A DNA stretch of 64,000 bases from Furfurilactobacillus milii (GCF_021654115.1 NZ_JAIWJF010000001.1:248001-312000), one strand, 5' to 3'; shown: positions 27,372 to 36,910, counted from the first letter of the stretch. Numbers and translations: made by a program. Notes: generated by a model not told the origin, from the sequence alone.

Positions 27372-27974
27372 ATGACGGAGAGCACTAAGGAAACTAATAC
27401 AGAATCGGCACTTAGAAAGGCCTTTATTAAGCTAGTGGCCGCTAAGAGTTTTCGCAAAATGACCGTCCGTGACATTGCCACAACGGCACACATTAGTCGA
27501 GGGACTTTTTATCTGCACTATGTGGACAAATATGCCATGCTGGATGCCTATGAAGATCAATTGGTAACGGGAATCTCACAAATATTTGATACCTATGTAA
27601 AGACTTCTTGGAAAGCTGGCAGTCGGGTTGAGGATAATGTCTTTTATCACATGTTTGTTTACCTCAATCGGCACAAACAGATGGTGCAAACGCTGTACCG
27701 AATTCCGGAATCTGACGTAATGCGGAAAATGACGGGTTTTATCACTGCCGAGGTTGCCCGTGAGACAGTCGCATCTGTTTCGGGTCCGAATGGTAAAGAT
27801 ATCCCACTAGATTACGCGCAAGCCATTCTTGTACAGAATGTTTCCGGCATCATTACACAGTGGTTTCAAAAGGCACAGCCGGAATCGCCCCGTGAGATTT
27901 TTGCCATTTTCATGAATAGTCGAACGTTATCGCCGGTCGATTTAACGTTACTTGTTCAGGATAACAATCAATAA
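27372..27974 (+). CDS. TetR/AcrR-family regulator
   Basis: 200 residues. Helix-turn-helix MTVRDIATTAHISRGTFYLHYVDKYAMLDAYEDQ; the C-terminal domain resembles the TetR_C_8-type found in regulators beside YhgE-like membrane proteins (IITQWFQKAQPESPREI). The start is the ATG of MTESTKE, 7 bases after AAAGAGGG. The next gene on the same strand is a YhgE-like protein, its probable target. Confidence 0.83.
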   Translation: MTESTKETNTESALRKAFIKLVAAKSFRKMTVRDIATTAHISRGTFYLHYVDKYAMLDAYEDQLVTGISQIFDTYVKTSWKAGSRVEDNVFYHMFVYLNRHKQMVQTLYRIPESDVMRKMTGFITAEVARETVASVSGPNGKDIPLDYAQAILVQNVSGIITQWFQKAQPESPREIFAIFMNSRTLSPVDLTLLVQDNNQ

Positions 27975-28010
27975 GTTGCTGCCATTTAGTCTTGGTTGCA
28001 ACTTATTTTT
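27971..28010 (+). terminator. Terminator after the TetR gene
   Basis: ATAAGTTGC pairs with GCAACTTAT, then TTTT. The hairpin starts at the stop codon. Confidence 0.6.
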
Positions 28011-28263
28011 AGTATAGGGACGCGCAGCGAGCACAAACAATGAGCATTTGGGTAAAAAGTGTTCATTTGACGTTGTAACTTGACGATATGGAACGGTTCA
28101 TAACGCCGGCATATCAAGTATTTATGCCATTTTGAGTCATTAATCAAACGCGTGCTAAATAGACACTTTCGGCTATCTTGCACATTGATTGGCCTGCTTT
28201 TCTCACTTAATATCGACAACCGAAATGAGTTACGAATTTCAGCTGAAGGAGAGTTTGAGAGAG

Positions 28264-29718
28264 ATGGTTAAAAAAGAATGGCAGCAATTATGGCACAGTC
28301 GCAGGATGCTCATTGGATTGATATTAATTGCACTGATTCCGGTAATTTATTGCCTTTTATACCTATCGTCAATGTGGGATGCCTACGGGAAAATGGATCG
28401 TATTCCAGTTGCAATTGTGAATCAGGATCAGCCGCAGAGCTATCGTGGCAAACGGATTGCGATTGGCAAACAATTAACAACTAAACTACGTCGTTCGAAT
28501 TCGCTTGATTATCATGTGACAACGGCTAAGACAGCCGCCGCGGGGATTCGGAACGGTAAATACTACATGGTCGTCACGATTCCTAAACGGTTTTCTAGTG
28601 ACGCGACAACATTATTAACAAGTTCACCACAACGTTTGCATATCCGATACACAGTCAATTCTGGCCGTAACTTTGTTGTTTCCAAAATGACCTCCGGTGC
28701 GGCAAAAGCGATTCAATCGAAGGTTTCAAACCAGGTCAGTACGATGTACGTCGGTGCCTTGCTAACGACAATTGGTCATGTGCAAACAGGGATGGCGAAC
28801 GCAGCGAAGGGCAGTAGTCAGGTAACAACTGGATTGACCAGTCTAACTAACGGCATTCAGCAAGTTGGTGCGGGAACAACTAGTTTGCAGCAGGGATTGC
28901 AAACCGCTAACGTAGCATCACCAGAGCTCGTTGGTGGTGTGGGTAAACTGAATGCGGCCCTAGCAAAACTGCATGATGGTAGTTCGACGCTCACTCTAGG
29001 AAGTACGCGGCTCACCACTAGTCTTGCAGGTAGTGCTCACCAACTGCAACAACTACATGAGCAACGTCAGACAGCTGACGACATCGCTTCGCCAGTCATT
29101 GCTGACACAACAGACGTGGCGAAAGTGCCCAACAATGGAACAGGCATGGCACCATTCTTTATTGCCATCGGACTGTTTGTCGGCGGCATTGGTTTAGGAA
29201 CTATGTTTGATGCCTATTTACCAAAGTCACGGCCTAAGTCTGCTGTTGCTTGGTGGCTGTCAAAATTTTCAGTTATCGGAGCACTTGGTGTTGTACAAAG
29301 TGGTTTACTCTTATTGGCGTTGACTTGGGGTAATCACTTAATGCCGACTTCTCAGATTAAATTGGCAAGCATGCTGTTATTAGGTTCGCTGACCTTTTTG
29401 TCCTTGATATTCTGTTTGCGAATCGTGCTTGGCGGTTTCGGGACCTGGTTGATTACAATTATCTTGGTGCTTCAGCTATCTGCCTCGGCCGGCGTGTATC
29501 CGGTCGAACTGACAAGTGGTTATGCCCGAATTATCAATCCGTATCTTCCGATGACTTACCTCATTGACGGGCTGCGACAGTCAATTTCACTCAATGGCAG
29601 TATTGTAATGGATATACTTGTTTTAGGTGTAATGATGATCGTCTTTAATGGGTTGATTATTATGAAGTACCGATCTGACTTGCGACGAGATGTATTTAAA
29701 CTAGTCGATTTTGCATAA
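28264..29718 (+). CDS. YhgE/Pip-like membrane protein (ABC-2 type)
   Basis: About 484 residues. One N-terminal membrane helix (RRMLIGLILIALIPVIYCLLYLSSMWD) is followed by a family sequence RIPVAIVNQDQP and a large extracellular domain with Gly/Ser/Thr-rich repeats (QVTTGLTSLTNGIQQVGAGTTSLQQGL), then five helices. This is the layout of YhgE/Pip proteins, known as phage-infection proteins in lactococci and linked elsewhere to type VII secretion or efflux. Start chosen at MVKKEW after AAGGAGAG, although spacing is long (12). Shorter extracellular repeats than typical 700-900-residue members. Confidence 0.8.
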   Translation: MVKKEWQQLWHSRRMLIGLILIALIPVIYCLLYLSSMWDAYGKMDRIPVAIVNQDQPQSYRGKRIAIGKQLTTKLRRSNSLDYHVTTAKTAAAGIRNGKYYMVVTIPKRFSSDATTLLTSSPQRLHIRYTVNSGRNFVVSKMTSGAAKAIQSKVSNQVSTMYVGALLTTIGHVQTGMANAAKGSSQVTTGLTSLTNGIQQVGAGTTSLQQGLQTANVASPELVGGVGKLNAALAKLHDGSSTLTLGSTRLTTSLAGSAHQLQQLHEQRQTADDIASPVIADTTDVAKVPNNGTGMAPFFIAIGLFVGGIGLGTMFDAYLPKSRPKSAVAWWLSKFSVIGALGVVQSGLLLLALTWGNHLMPTSQIKLASMLLLGSLTFLSLIFCLRIVLGGFGTWLITIILVLQLSASAGVYPVELTSGYARIINPYLPMTYLIDGLRQSISLNGSIVMDILVLGVMMIVFNGLIIMKYRSDLRRDVFKLVDFA

Positions 29719-29725
29719 TTCCATC

Positions 29726-29759
29726 AAAAAAGCACGAGCCGGTTGGCTCGTGCTTTTTT
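29726..29759. terminator. Bidirectional terminator
   Basis: AAAAAAGCACGAGCC pairs with GGCTCGTGCTTTTTT around GGTT, between convergent genes. Confidence 0.88.
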
Positions 29760-29766
29760 GGTTGTT

Positions 29767-30600
29767 TTAATCAGCAAGTTCATTTTCGTTTAAAATTTTG
29801 TCGCCATCATAAAGTTGTTGTTTAACGACGCGTTTGCTTTGCAACAAATTGCCCTTGGCGTCGAAGGTGAGGGCGGAGATACCGCCATCAAAAGCGCCGG
29901 ATCTACTGCCTGAATCAATTAGATAGCGTGGTGTATCATGCACGTTTGCTTGCATTTTAATGTAACCAGCATTTGGCTGTTGAAGTGATTGGACTGGCGT
30001 GTGTCCGGTGATAATAACTTTATTCAATAAATTTTTGTGCCATTGGTCAGGATGCAGTTCATTTTCGTAGTAATAAGGTTCTCGGATCCATAATAAATCA
30101 TCGCGTGTTTGTTGCGAAAAGTCGTGTTGATGCCAGTATAGGCCGGCGTGAACAGCTAGCATATAGTCATTTGACCAGTAAAGCGGTAATTGTTCTAAAA
30201 ACTGTGTGTAAGGTTTTAATGCCCCTTGTGTGAGTGACGTACGAACGACCATTTCCATACTTGAATGAATTCCCAGTTTACGCCATGTGTGTGCACCACC
30301 ATTAGCACGCCAGAGTTGAAATTGGTAATCATCACCCCTAACAGTTTGTACCCAAAAATCATCGTGATTACCGATCAAGGCAATGTCGCCATGATGATTG
30401 ACGCGTTCCATGAGAATATCCAGCACTGCCAAGGGATCATTTTTCATTATTTCTGTGTGGTTCGAAAAATGGCGTGTCGTGACACCATCAATGTAATCTC
30501 CCATAAAAACTAAACGTGTCTTCTTTATCACTGAGTCATCCAACAGAATTTGCAAATCGTCGGCCGCAGAATGAATGTCGCCTATGAATGTATAGTCCAT
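29767..30600 (-). CDS. Metallophosphoesterase (calcineurin-like)
   Basis: 277 residues with the full metal-binding set: FIGDIHSAADDL, VFMGDYIDG, ALIGNHDDFW, LAVHAGLYW and VIITGHTPVQSL. The arrangement is like bacterial Ser/Thr protein phosphatases and diadenosine-tetraphosphate hydrolases (PrpA/ApaH type). The substrate cannot be resolved by eye. It lies on the same strand as, and immediately downstream of, the deiminase-family gene. Confidence 0.85.
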   Translation of the reverse strand: MDYTFIGDIHSAADDLQILLDDSVIKKTRLVFMGDYIDGVTTRHFSNHTEIMKNDPLAVLDILMERVNHHGDIALIGNHDDFWVQTVRGDDYQFQLWRANGGAHTWRKLGIHSSMEMVVRTSLTQGALKPYTQFLEQLPLYWSNDYMLAVHAGLYWHQHDFSQQTRDDLLWIREPYYYENELHPDQWHKNLLNKVIITGHTPVQSLQQPNAGYIKMQANVHDTPRYLIDSGSRSGAFDGGISALTFDAKGNLLQSKRVVKQQLYDGDKILNENELAD

Positions 30601-30627
30601 ACTAATCTCCTAACTTGGTTTTAAAAT

Positions 30628-30643
30628 TGTTACACGTGAAACG
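30628..30643. other. parS-like site
   Basis: TGTTACACGTGAAACG has one mismatch, at the last base, to TGTTNCACGTGAAACA. It sits in the 46-base gap between the deiminase and phosphatase genes. Confidence 0.65.
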
Positions 30644-30646
30644 CGG

Positions 30647-31642
30647 CTATCGTTTTGGCACAAACTTCGCTGGTACATCCCAGGTAGTGCAATGAATCGC
30701 GCCACCAAGCGTAGAAACCTTGGTGATGGGGATGCCGACGACGCGTTTAGACGTGTGTGCTTGAATGGCATGAAGTGCTTCTTTATCGCTGGCCAAATTG
30801 AACTGTGGCACATAAATCGTGTGTGCTGTTTCCAGCATGTTGATATACAAACCGCGGGCAGACGCGATTTTTTTGTCATACTGTCCGGCATCAGTATAGG
30901 CCGATTTGAGCGTAATCAAACGGACGTGGGGGAGTGACTTTTTAACAATCTGTTTGAATTTGTTTTGGAAAGCTCGATTACCTTCAAAATCACTTATAAA
31001 CGCGGTATTTGGTGTCAGGAACTTGATCATGCCATCGGTGTGGGCAAGCGTATCACCCGGCTCTGCAGGCACAATGACAACTTTGCTGACGTTAAGCTGG
31101 TGTTTAAGCTCGTTGATGATGTCATGATGTGACCAGTGTGGGTTATCTTTAAACACCCGATTGGTAATTACTACTGCGTTATCTTTGTTCCACTGAACGT
31201 TGCCGCCGTCTAAGACCAACTTAGATGAGTGATAGTCGAAATGTGATTGATTCAGCCAATTGGTGAAGCTCGTATTCAAGTAACTACTGTCGGCTTTGGG
31301 CAAATAGGCAGGTGAGTATCGGAATTTCGCCATTGTTGTCGTGATAATTGGTGCCACATCACGGACCCAAATATCGTCATACGTGTAAGGAGTGGTTGCA
31401 AACTTGCCACCCTGATTAGATTCGGTAAGGCTGGTAAGTTGATCGTCGCTAGCCAATCGTCCAGAAAATGTTTGATTGTATTGAATTAAATCTGGATAAA
31501 TACGGTGGTAATAGTGATCCGATTGTTTGGGCAGGGCTGTGTAAATCATGGTTGAATCTCCTCTTGCGGACATTGGCAGGAACAATAATAGACTTGCCAA
31601 CAGGATGCTGAACGCGAATGTGGATACTCGTCGATACTTCAT
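30647..31642 (-). CDS. Secreted agmatine deiminase / bacterial PAD-family protein
   Basis: 331 residues. The N-terminus MKYRRVSTFAFSILLASLL is a Sec signal peptide with likely cleavage after MSARG, so the enzyme is exported. The rest is the PAD_porph fold: YDDIWVRDVAP, LDGGNVQW, DTLAHTDGMIKFL with catalytic His and Asp, and the nucleophile Cys318 in GGAIHCTTWD. This family hydrolyses agmatine or peptidyl-arginine guanidinium groups. Export is unusual for agmatine deiminases and points to an extracellular or cell-wall substrate. Start at the ATG after AAAGGTGG, not the upstream GTG. Confidence 0.85.
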   Translation of the reverse strand: MKYRRVSTFAFSILLASLLLFLPMSARGDSTMIYTALPKQSDHYYHRIYPDLIQYNQTFSGRLASDDQLTSLTESNQGGKFATTPYTYDDIWVRDVAPIITTTMAKFRYSPAYLPKADSSYLNTSFTNWLNQSHFDYHSSKLVLDGGNVQWNKDNAVVITNRVFKDNPHWSHHDIINELKHQLNVSKVVIVPAEPGDTLAHTDGMIKFLTPNTAFISDFEGNRAFQNKFKQIVKKSLPHVRLITLKSAYTDAGQYDKKIASARGLYINMLETAHTIYVPQFNLASDKEALHAIQAHTSKRVVGIPITKVSTLGGAIHCTTWDVPAKFVPKR

Positions 31643-31712
31643 ATATCTGACCACCTTTCAAGATGGCCTAAGTCTAACATGAGGTTTAGTTTATATATTT
31701 ATATAAAAACAT

Positions 31713-31743
31713 AACCCCGACAGGAGTGGAAAAGGTCGGGGTT
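31713..31743 (-). terminator. Terminator of the MerR gene
   Basis: AACCCCGAC pairs with GTCGGGGTT; on the minus strand ATGTTTTTATAT follows. Confidence 0.7.
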
Positions 31744-31763
31744 GACAGGTCTGATTTATATTT

Positions 31764-32576
31764 TTAATTAGCAATTAAATATTCCAGTCGTAGCACCGCA
31801 GTGGTGGCTTCTGGTAAACGGATATCTTCATCCATGTTGATTTGCCACAGTGGGCCACGGAGTGTGAGTTCGTGTGCGATAGCGTATTGATGAATCAAAT
31901 CGATCCCGTTACAAATAGCGGCATCATCATTATTGATATCGATGGCAAGATAATCGCCAGCTGGTCGATTGACCGTAGTAATGAACGCGTTATTAATATC
32001 CTTAGTCGCTTCTTTAATCAAACGGAAGGGGGCATTGATGAATTGAGTTGCATTGGCATTTGGCAGATCGAGGACAAAACCCGAACATTTACCATTAATA
32101 CTAACGAGTGGATCCAGCCGTTTGTAAAATTCGGCAAAGGCCTCGGCAATTTGTTGGCGAGAACAGTCATGTAACGTCGTCGATTGCCAAAAAGATTGCG
32201 CCTTGTGCTTGTGAATATACGGCGCGTCGCAGTGAATCGGCGTCTCTGAATTAATAGCAGTCATTCTGCTGCCTAACGACTGTTTGACTGTTAGTAGGTC
32301 ATGAATTTGCTCATCAACGCGGGACTGCAAGTTTGTCAGTAAAGCGTTTGGCGATTTCTTGCTGTCGGTCGAACTAATTTGCTTGATCTCATCGAGCGAG
32401 AGGCCGAGTTTGCGTAGCGTCAGAATGAAGGATAACTCGTACAGTTGATCATAAATGTAGAATCGGTAACCTTCATCGCTAACCTCAGCTGGTTTAAAGA
32501 CGTTTTGCTCATCGTATAAAATCAACGTTCGCCGCGTCGTTTGGGCCAGTTTAGCAAACGCACTAATCTTCAACAT
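31764..32576 (-). CDS. MerR-family regulator with GyrI-like effector domain
   Basis: 270 residues. N-terminal MerR helix-turn-helix (ISAFAKLAQTTRRTLILYDEQNVF), dimerisation coiled coil, and a C-terminal effector domain with strands like CSGFVLDLP and LTLRGPLWQINMDED, resembling the GyrI/BltR type. Start at the ATG after TTTGGAGA. It is divergent from the quinone reductase at 32670, whose promoter has the MerR-type 19-bp spacer and a dyad, so that gene is its probable target. Confidence 0.85.
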   Translation of the reverse strand: MLKISAFAKLAQTTRRTLILYDEQNVFKPAEVSDEGYRFYIYDQLYELSFILTLRKLGLSLDEIKQISSTDSKKSPNALLTNLQSRVDEQIHDLLTVKQSLGSRMTAINSETPIHCDAPYIHKHKAQSFWQSTTLHDCSRQQIAEAFAEFYKRLDPLVSINGKCSGFVLDLPNANATQFINAPFRLIKEATKDINNAFITTVNRPAGDYLAIDINNDDAAICNGIDLIHQYAIAHELTLRGPLWQINMDEDIRLPEATTAVLRLEYLIAN

Positions 32577-32607
32577 AAAATTTCTCCAAATAATTTGCAC
32601 TTTCGAA

Positions 32608-32638
32608 TTGACTGTAACGTAGCGTGACAGTTTAGTGT
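32608..32638 (+). promoter_or_regulatory. MerR-type promoter and operator
   Basis: TTGACT (32608-32613) and TAGTGT (32633-32638) are separated by 19 bases. A dyad with ACTGT-N-ACG and CGT-N-ACAGT arms (32611-32631) fills the spacer, the standard MerR activation geometry. Confidence 0.75.
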
Positions 32639-32669
32639 AGGTTACATCAGTTAGAGGAGGAATTCAATT

Positions 32670-33278
32670 ATGAGTGATAAGGAACAAGTGACGATTATTT
32701 ATGTGCACCCGTGGGACGGTAGCTTTTCGCATGCTGAACTAGAGCAAGTGACGCAAACGCTGGCTGCACGTCAACAGGATTACAAGCTTATTGATTTGTA
32801 TGCGGATGGATTTGATCCTGTTATGCGCGCCACCGACCTTTCCGTTTATGGCAAAGGTGACTTTAAGGACCCGATGGTGGCTAAATATATCGACATCATT
32901 CAGAAAACCAATAAGGTCATCGTGATGTTCCCAATCTGGTGGCTGAGCACACCGGCAATGTTAAAAGGTTTCTTCGATAAGGTCTTTTTAGCCAACCGGA
33001 TTATCAATTTTGTTGATAAAAAGGCAGTTCCACACACGGCAGTGAACAGTGCCATGGTATTATCCACTTCGGAACTAACCAACGATGAACTCTTCAAGGG
33101 TTATGATGGTTCTGTTGAAAAAATTGTGAACTTCCCGTTGGAGTCGATTGGTGCAAAACAAGTGACGTGGCATAACATGGGTGATATTATTGTTGCCAAG
33201 CGTCCAGCATTAACGGATTATCTCAAACAGATTCCAGGTTTTGTGAACGCATTTTTGGACGAAGACGACACTAAGTAG
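32670..33278 (+). CDS. NAD(P)H dehydrogenase (quinone), flavodoxin fold
   Basis: 202 residues of the NQO1/MdaB/KefF-like family. The flavin-binding signature FPIWWLSTPAMLKGFFDKVFL is intact, with the IYVHPW opening of the fold. It reduces quinones by two electrons with FMN or FAD. GGAGGAATTC precedes the ATG. It is controlled from a MerR-type promoter by the divergent regulator, consistent with response to an electrophile or redox-active compound. Confidence 0.88.
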   Translation: MSDKEQVTIIYVHPWDGSFSHAELEQVTQTLAARQQDYKLIDLYADGFDPVMRATDLSVYGKGDFKDPMVAKYIDIIQKTNKVIVMFPIWWLSTPAMLKGFFDKVFLANRIINFVDKKAVPHTAVNSAMVLSTSELTNDELFKGYDGSVEKIVNFPLESIGAKQVTWHNMGDIIVAKRPALTDYLKQIPGFVNAFLDEDDTK

Positions 33279-33463
33279 TGATTGACAGTTTCAAATTAAG
33301 CACTTCAAATTCACGATGATGTGGCCAAGTTGACCCATCATCTTTTTTATAATTCCGTATGTTGTTTTAAATAATCAGCAAATTCATTCGTGAAAATTGA
33401 ATTTGCCTCTTTGCAAATGAAAATGACAGTGCTACACTAAACCAAATTAAATAACCTTTAATT

Positions 33464-33589
33464 AAGTCCGAGAGGCTTAAAAGGAATTCGGTTTGGCTGC
33501 AGTACTGCATGACAGTGCCCGCAGACCATGATAAGCAAAACAGCGAAGCCCCTGGAAGATTCTCGGAATTTTTCAGGGGCTATTTATTT
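33464..33589 (+). promoter_or_regulatory. PyrR-type pyr attenuator leader
   Basis: AAGTCCGAGAGGCTT (33465-33479) followed by AAAAGG is the PyrR-binding loop found in pyr leaders. Downstream, AGCCCCTG pairs with CAGGGGCT (33547-33581) and ATTTATTT follows, forming the terminator. UMP-bound PyrR should favour termination before pyrB. The preceding gap from 33279 holds an AT-rich promoter region. Confidence 0.82.
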
Positions 33590-33617
33590 GCCAAAAAACA
33601 AATAAAGGAGCTGCAAT

Positions 33618-34535
33618 ATGAATCAATTTACGAATTTGAATACGTTGACGAACGAAGAGGTTATGCAGTTAATCGAGCAGGCGATTGCCTTTAAACAAGG
33701 TAGCGCAGAGATTCCTGAACAAAAACGAACCGTTGCTAATTTGTTTTTCGAAAACTCGACGCGGACTAAAAGTAGTTTTCAGATGGCGGAACTTAAACTG
33801 GGTTGGTCTCAAATTCTTGTTGATCCAAGTAGCAGCTCAACAGCAAAAGGTGAAAGTTTGTCGGATACACTCAAAACTTTAGGCGCGATTGGCGTTGATG
33901 CTGTCGTTGTTCGCCATCGACAGACGGACTGGTATGAATCCTTGCTACACGATGAATCTGGACTAATGCCGATTTTGATTAACGCCGGGGATGGTTCTGG
34001 ACAACATCCTTCACAAAGTTTGCTTGACCTCATGACGATCTACGAAGAATTTGGGCATTTCAAAGGATTACATATTCGCATTGTCGGCGATTTGAGCCAC
34101 TCGCGGGTAGCGCGTTCAAATGCAGAAATCTTGCAACGGTTGGGCGTAACCGTTAGCTTCGCCGGCCCGGCTAGTTGGTATCCGGCCGATTTCAATCAGT
34201 TTGGCCAGCGTGTAGAGCTTGATGATGATCTATCAACAATCGATGTGATGATGATGCTCAGAGTTCAACACGAACGGTTGTCGGAAGCTGCCGATGAGCA
34301 GTTTGACTCGGCATCTTATCATGAAGCTTACGGCCTTACGGTAGCTCGATATGAACGTTTGGCACCGCAAGCGATTATTATGCATCCGGCGCCTGTGAAC
34401 CGTGGTGTGGAAATTGCGGATAGTTTGGTTGAATCACCGAAATCACGGATCTTTAAGCAAATGGCAAACGGTGTCTTTGCACGGATGGCCATCTTGACAA
34501 GTGTCACGGAGGCCAAACATGCGGTTACTAATTAA
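33618..34535 (+). CDS. pyrB: Aspartate carbamoyltransferase, catalytic chain
   Basis: Joins carbamoyl phosphate and aspartate in pyrimidine synthesis. Carbamoyl-phosphate site FFENSTRTKSSFQ, then the SSSSTAKGESLSDT loop, GDGSGQHPSQSLLDL and the aspartate-domain MLRVQHER and HPAPVNRGVEI. 305 residues is typical. AAAGGAG precedes the start. First gene of the pyr operon; pyrC overlaps its end by 17 bases. Confidence 0.96.
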   Translation: MNQFTNLNTLTNEEVMQLIEQAIAFKQGSAEIPEQKRTVANLFFENSTRTKSSFQMAELKLGWSQILVDPSSSSTAKGESLSDTLKTLGAIGVDAVVVRHRQTDWYESLLHDESGLMPILINAGDGSGQHPSQSLLDLMTIYEEFGHFKGLHIRIVGDLSHSRVARSNAEILQRLGVTVSFAGPASWYPADFNQFGQRVELDDDLSTIDVMMMLRVQHERLSEAADEQFDSASYHEAYGLTVARYERLAPQAIIMHPAPVNRGVEIADSLVESPKSRIFKQMANGVFARMAILTSVTEAKHAVTN

Positions 34536-35838
34536 GAACGCCACAATCATTGATGAAACGGGAGCAGAGGATCGCCGAAATGTCCTAGTTCAAGGTGGCA
34601 AAGTAGTGGCAATTACGGACCATGATCTTGATGCAAACGATGAGGAGCACGTTATTGACGCACAGGGAGCGCTACTGATGCCCGGTTTAATTGACGTTCA
34701 TGTTCATTTTCGTGAACCAGGATTCGAGGACAAAGAAACGATTGCCACGGGGAGTCGAGCTGCTGCACGAGGTGGTTTCACGACTGTGTTGGCGATGCCG
34801 AACTTAAATCCAGTGCCAGTAACAGCTGCATTATTACAACAACAATTGCGTCGTAACGAAGAATCAGGATTGATTCACGTGAAACAATACGGCGCCATTT
34901 CCGCTAATCTGACGGACGAGACGGTGAGTCCTATCAAAGAACTGGCAGCGGCTGGGGCCATTGGTTTTACGAATGATGGCAAGGGGGTTCAAAGTGCCGC
35001 CACAATGTTGGCTGCGATGAAAGCTGCTAAGGCTGCTAACCGGCCACTCGTTGCCCACCTTGAAGATCAATCGTTGATGAATGGTGGCGTGATGAATAAG
35101 GGCGGACGGGCAGACCAATTGGGATTGCCCGGCGCAGATCCACTAGCAGAAACGTCTCAACTGGCGCGTGACCTGGTGTTAGCACAGGCGACTGGCGTTC
35201 ATTACCACGTTGCCCACCTTTCAACGAAGGTTGGTGTGGAACTCGTCCGGGTTGCCAAGGCGATGGGAGTGCATGTGACTGCTGAAGTTTCACCTCATCA
35301 CCTATTGCTGGATGAGACGGACATTCAATCTGCTACGCAAACGAACTTAAAGATGAATCCGCCATTACGTACACCGGCTGACCGTGAGGCGGTTATCGCT
35401 GGCTTGTTGGATGGCACGATTGATATGGTGGCGACTGATCATGCGCCACATAGTGTGGCGGACAAACGTGGTGATTTTCGCACCGCAGCGTTTGGTATAA
35501 CAGGATTGGAAACGTGTTTCCCACTGATTTACACCCACTTCATTGAGAGCGGCTTGGCTACCATGGCGCAGTTACAACAGTGGCTAGTGAAGGCACCTGC
35601 ATCAGCATTTGATTTAGATGCACCAACGGTCCTGAAAGTTGGGATGAAAGCTGATTTAGCGATGTTTGATATTACACATCAGCACACTATCGAAGCCAAT
35701 GAGTTTGCGTCTAAAGCGGTTAACAGTCCGTTTGTCGGCCAGACAGTGACAGGGATGACGCTATTAACGATGGTCGATGGTGAAATTGTGTATGACGCGA
35801 CGACTGATAACACAGGAGGTCATGATGACAACGAATAA
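34519..35838 (+). CDS. pyrC: Dihydroorotase
   Basis: Closes carbamoyl aspartate to dihydroorotate. Type I enzyme with metal site DVHVHFREPGFEDKET, the bridging-region GAIGFTNDGKG, APHSVADKR with the catalytic Asp upstream in VATDHAPH, and the family ending. Start is the ATG of MRLLIKN after ACGGAGG, inside the pyrB end. About 439 residues, as in Bacillus PyrC. A parS-like site is embedded in the coding sequence (34871-34886). Confidence 0.95.
   Translation: MRLLIKNATIIDETGAEDRRNVLVQGGKVVAITDHDLDANDEEHVIDAQGALLMPGLIDVHVHFREPGFEDKETIATGSRAAARGGFTTVLAMPNLNPVPVTAALLQQQLRRNEESGLIHVKQYGAISANLTDETVSPIKELAAAGAIGFTNDGKGVQSAATMLAAMKAAKAANRPLVAHLEDQSLMNGGVMNKGGRADQLGLPGADPLAETSQLARDLVLAQATGVHYHVAHLSTKVGVELVRVAKAMGVHVTAEVSPHHLLLDETDIQSATQTNLKMNPPLRTPADREAVIAGLLDGTIDMVATDHAPHSVADKRGDFRTAAFGITGLETCFPLIYTHFIESGLATMAQLQQWLVKAPASAFDLDAPTVLKVGMKADLAMFDITHQHTIEANEFASKAVNSPFVGQTVTGMTLLTMVDGEIVYDATTDNTGGHDDNE
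34871..34886. other. parS-like site inside pyrC
   Basis: TGATTCACGTGAAACA has one mismatch (third base) to TGTTTCACGTGAAACA. It codes for part of DSRETI-like sequence in another frame but in pyrC reads IHVKQ. Confidence 0.6.
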
Positions 35839-36910
35839 ACGGGCACTGGTGTTAGAAAATGGATCAGTTTATTGGGGAGAAGGCTTTGGTGCAGACCGTG
35901 ATGCGATTGGCGAGCTGGTGTTCAATACGGGCATGACCGGTTATCAGGAATCTCTAACAGATTTGTCCTACCGCGGGCAATTACTGACGTTCACGTATCC
36001 ACTAATTGGCAATTATGGTATTAACGCGGTCGATTTCGAATCGCTAAAACCGGCTGCCAGTGCGGTAATCGTTCACGAGGTCGCCACCCAGCCATCTAAT
36101 TGGCGAGCCACGCAATCATTACCAGAATGGGCACAAACGATGGAGTTACCGGGGCTAACCGGTGTCGATACACGGACGCTGACGAAAGAAATTCGCTCAC
36201 TTGGCACAGTGAGGGCGGCGCTGGTTGATGCGCCATCAGATGACATTTTTGAAAAATTGAAGTTGTTTGAACAACCTGACTTAGTTGAAGAGGCCACCAC
36301 AAAATCAGTTTACGTCGCGCCGAATACAGGCTTGAACGTTGCCTTAATTGACTTTGGTATGAAAAATTCAATCCTTCGTGCATTAGCCAAACGGCAAATA
36401 AATGTCACTGTGTTCCCGGCAGATACAGAGGCTGAAACGATTTTGAACACGCATCCTGATGGCGTTTTGCTCTCAAACGGGCCTGGCGATCCACGGACAA
36501 TGACGTCTTGCTTGACGCAAATTAGAATACTCGAAACGCGCGTGCCGTTGATGGGGATTTGCCTAGGCCATCAATTATTCGCGTTAGCCAATGGTGCCGA
36601 AACATTCAAAATGCATGAAGGTCATCGTGGCTTCAATCATGCAGTGAAAAATCTAAAGACGGGACACCTTGCTTTTACCTCGCAGAATCACGGCTACGCG
36701 GTAGATGCTGCATCAGTGACTGGTACTTCACTGGTAGTTACGCATGAGGAAGTCAACGATCATACCGTTGAAGGATTGCGGTTAACGGGCCGGTCCGCGT
36801 TTTCCGTTCAATTTCATCCAGATGCAGCGCCTGGTCCACACGATGCTGAAGACCTGTTTGGCCATTTTGTTGATTTAATGACGCAGAAAGGAGCTCCTCA
36901 ACATGCCTAA
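35825..36910 (+). CDS. carA: Carbamoyl-phosphate synthase, small (glutamine amidotransferase) subunit
   Basis: Supplies ammonia from glutamine to CarB. N-terminal CPSase domain ([30 protein letters not shown]) and C-terminal class I amidotransferase with nucleophile Cys246 in GICLGHQ and a late [12 protein letters not shown] His. 361 residues. I use the second ATG (MTTNK), five bases after AGGAGG. pyrC stop overlaps this start; carB overlaps its end by 8 bases. Placed in the pyr operon, so the pyrimidine-regulated copy (pyrAA). Confidence 0.95.
   Translation: MTTNKRALVLENGSVYWGEGFGADRDAIGELVFNTGMTGYQESLTDLSYRGQLLTFTYPLIGNYGINAVDFESLKPAASAVIVHEVATQPSNWRATQSLPEWAQTMELPGLTGVDTRTLTKEIRSLGTVRAALVDAPSDDIFEKLKLFEQPDLVEEATTKSVYVAPNTGLNVALIDFGMKNSILRALAKRQINVTVFPADTEAETILNTHPDGVLLSNGPGDPRTMTSCLTQIRILETRVPLMGICLGHQLFALANGAETFKMHEGHRGFNHAVKNLKTGHLAFTSQNHGYAVDAASVTGTSLVVTHEEVNDHTVEGLRLTGRSAFSVQFHPDAAPGPHDAEDLFGHFVDLMTQKGAPQHA

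Noticed and set aside
28085-28115. GATATG/CATATC dyad upstream of the YhgE-like gene as TetR operator
   Set aside because: Arms are only 6 bp with a 19-base gap and lie far from a recognisable promoter; too weak to list.
33509-33694. 61-codon frame overlapping the pyr leader and pyrB start
   Set aside because: It runs through the attenuator terminator and into pyrB in another frame; the pyrB reading is certain.
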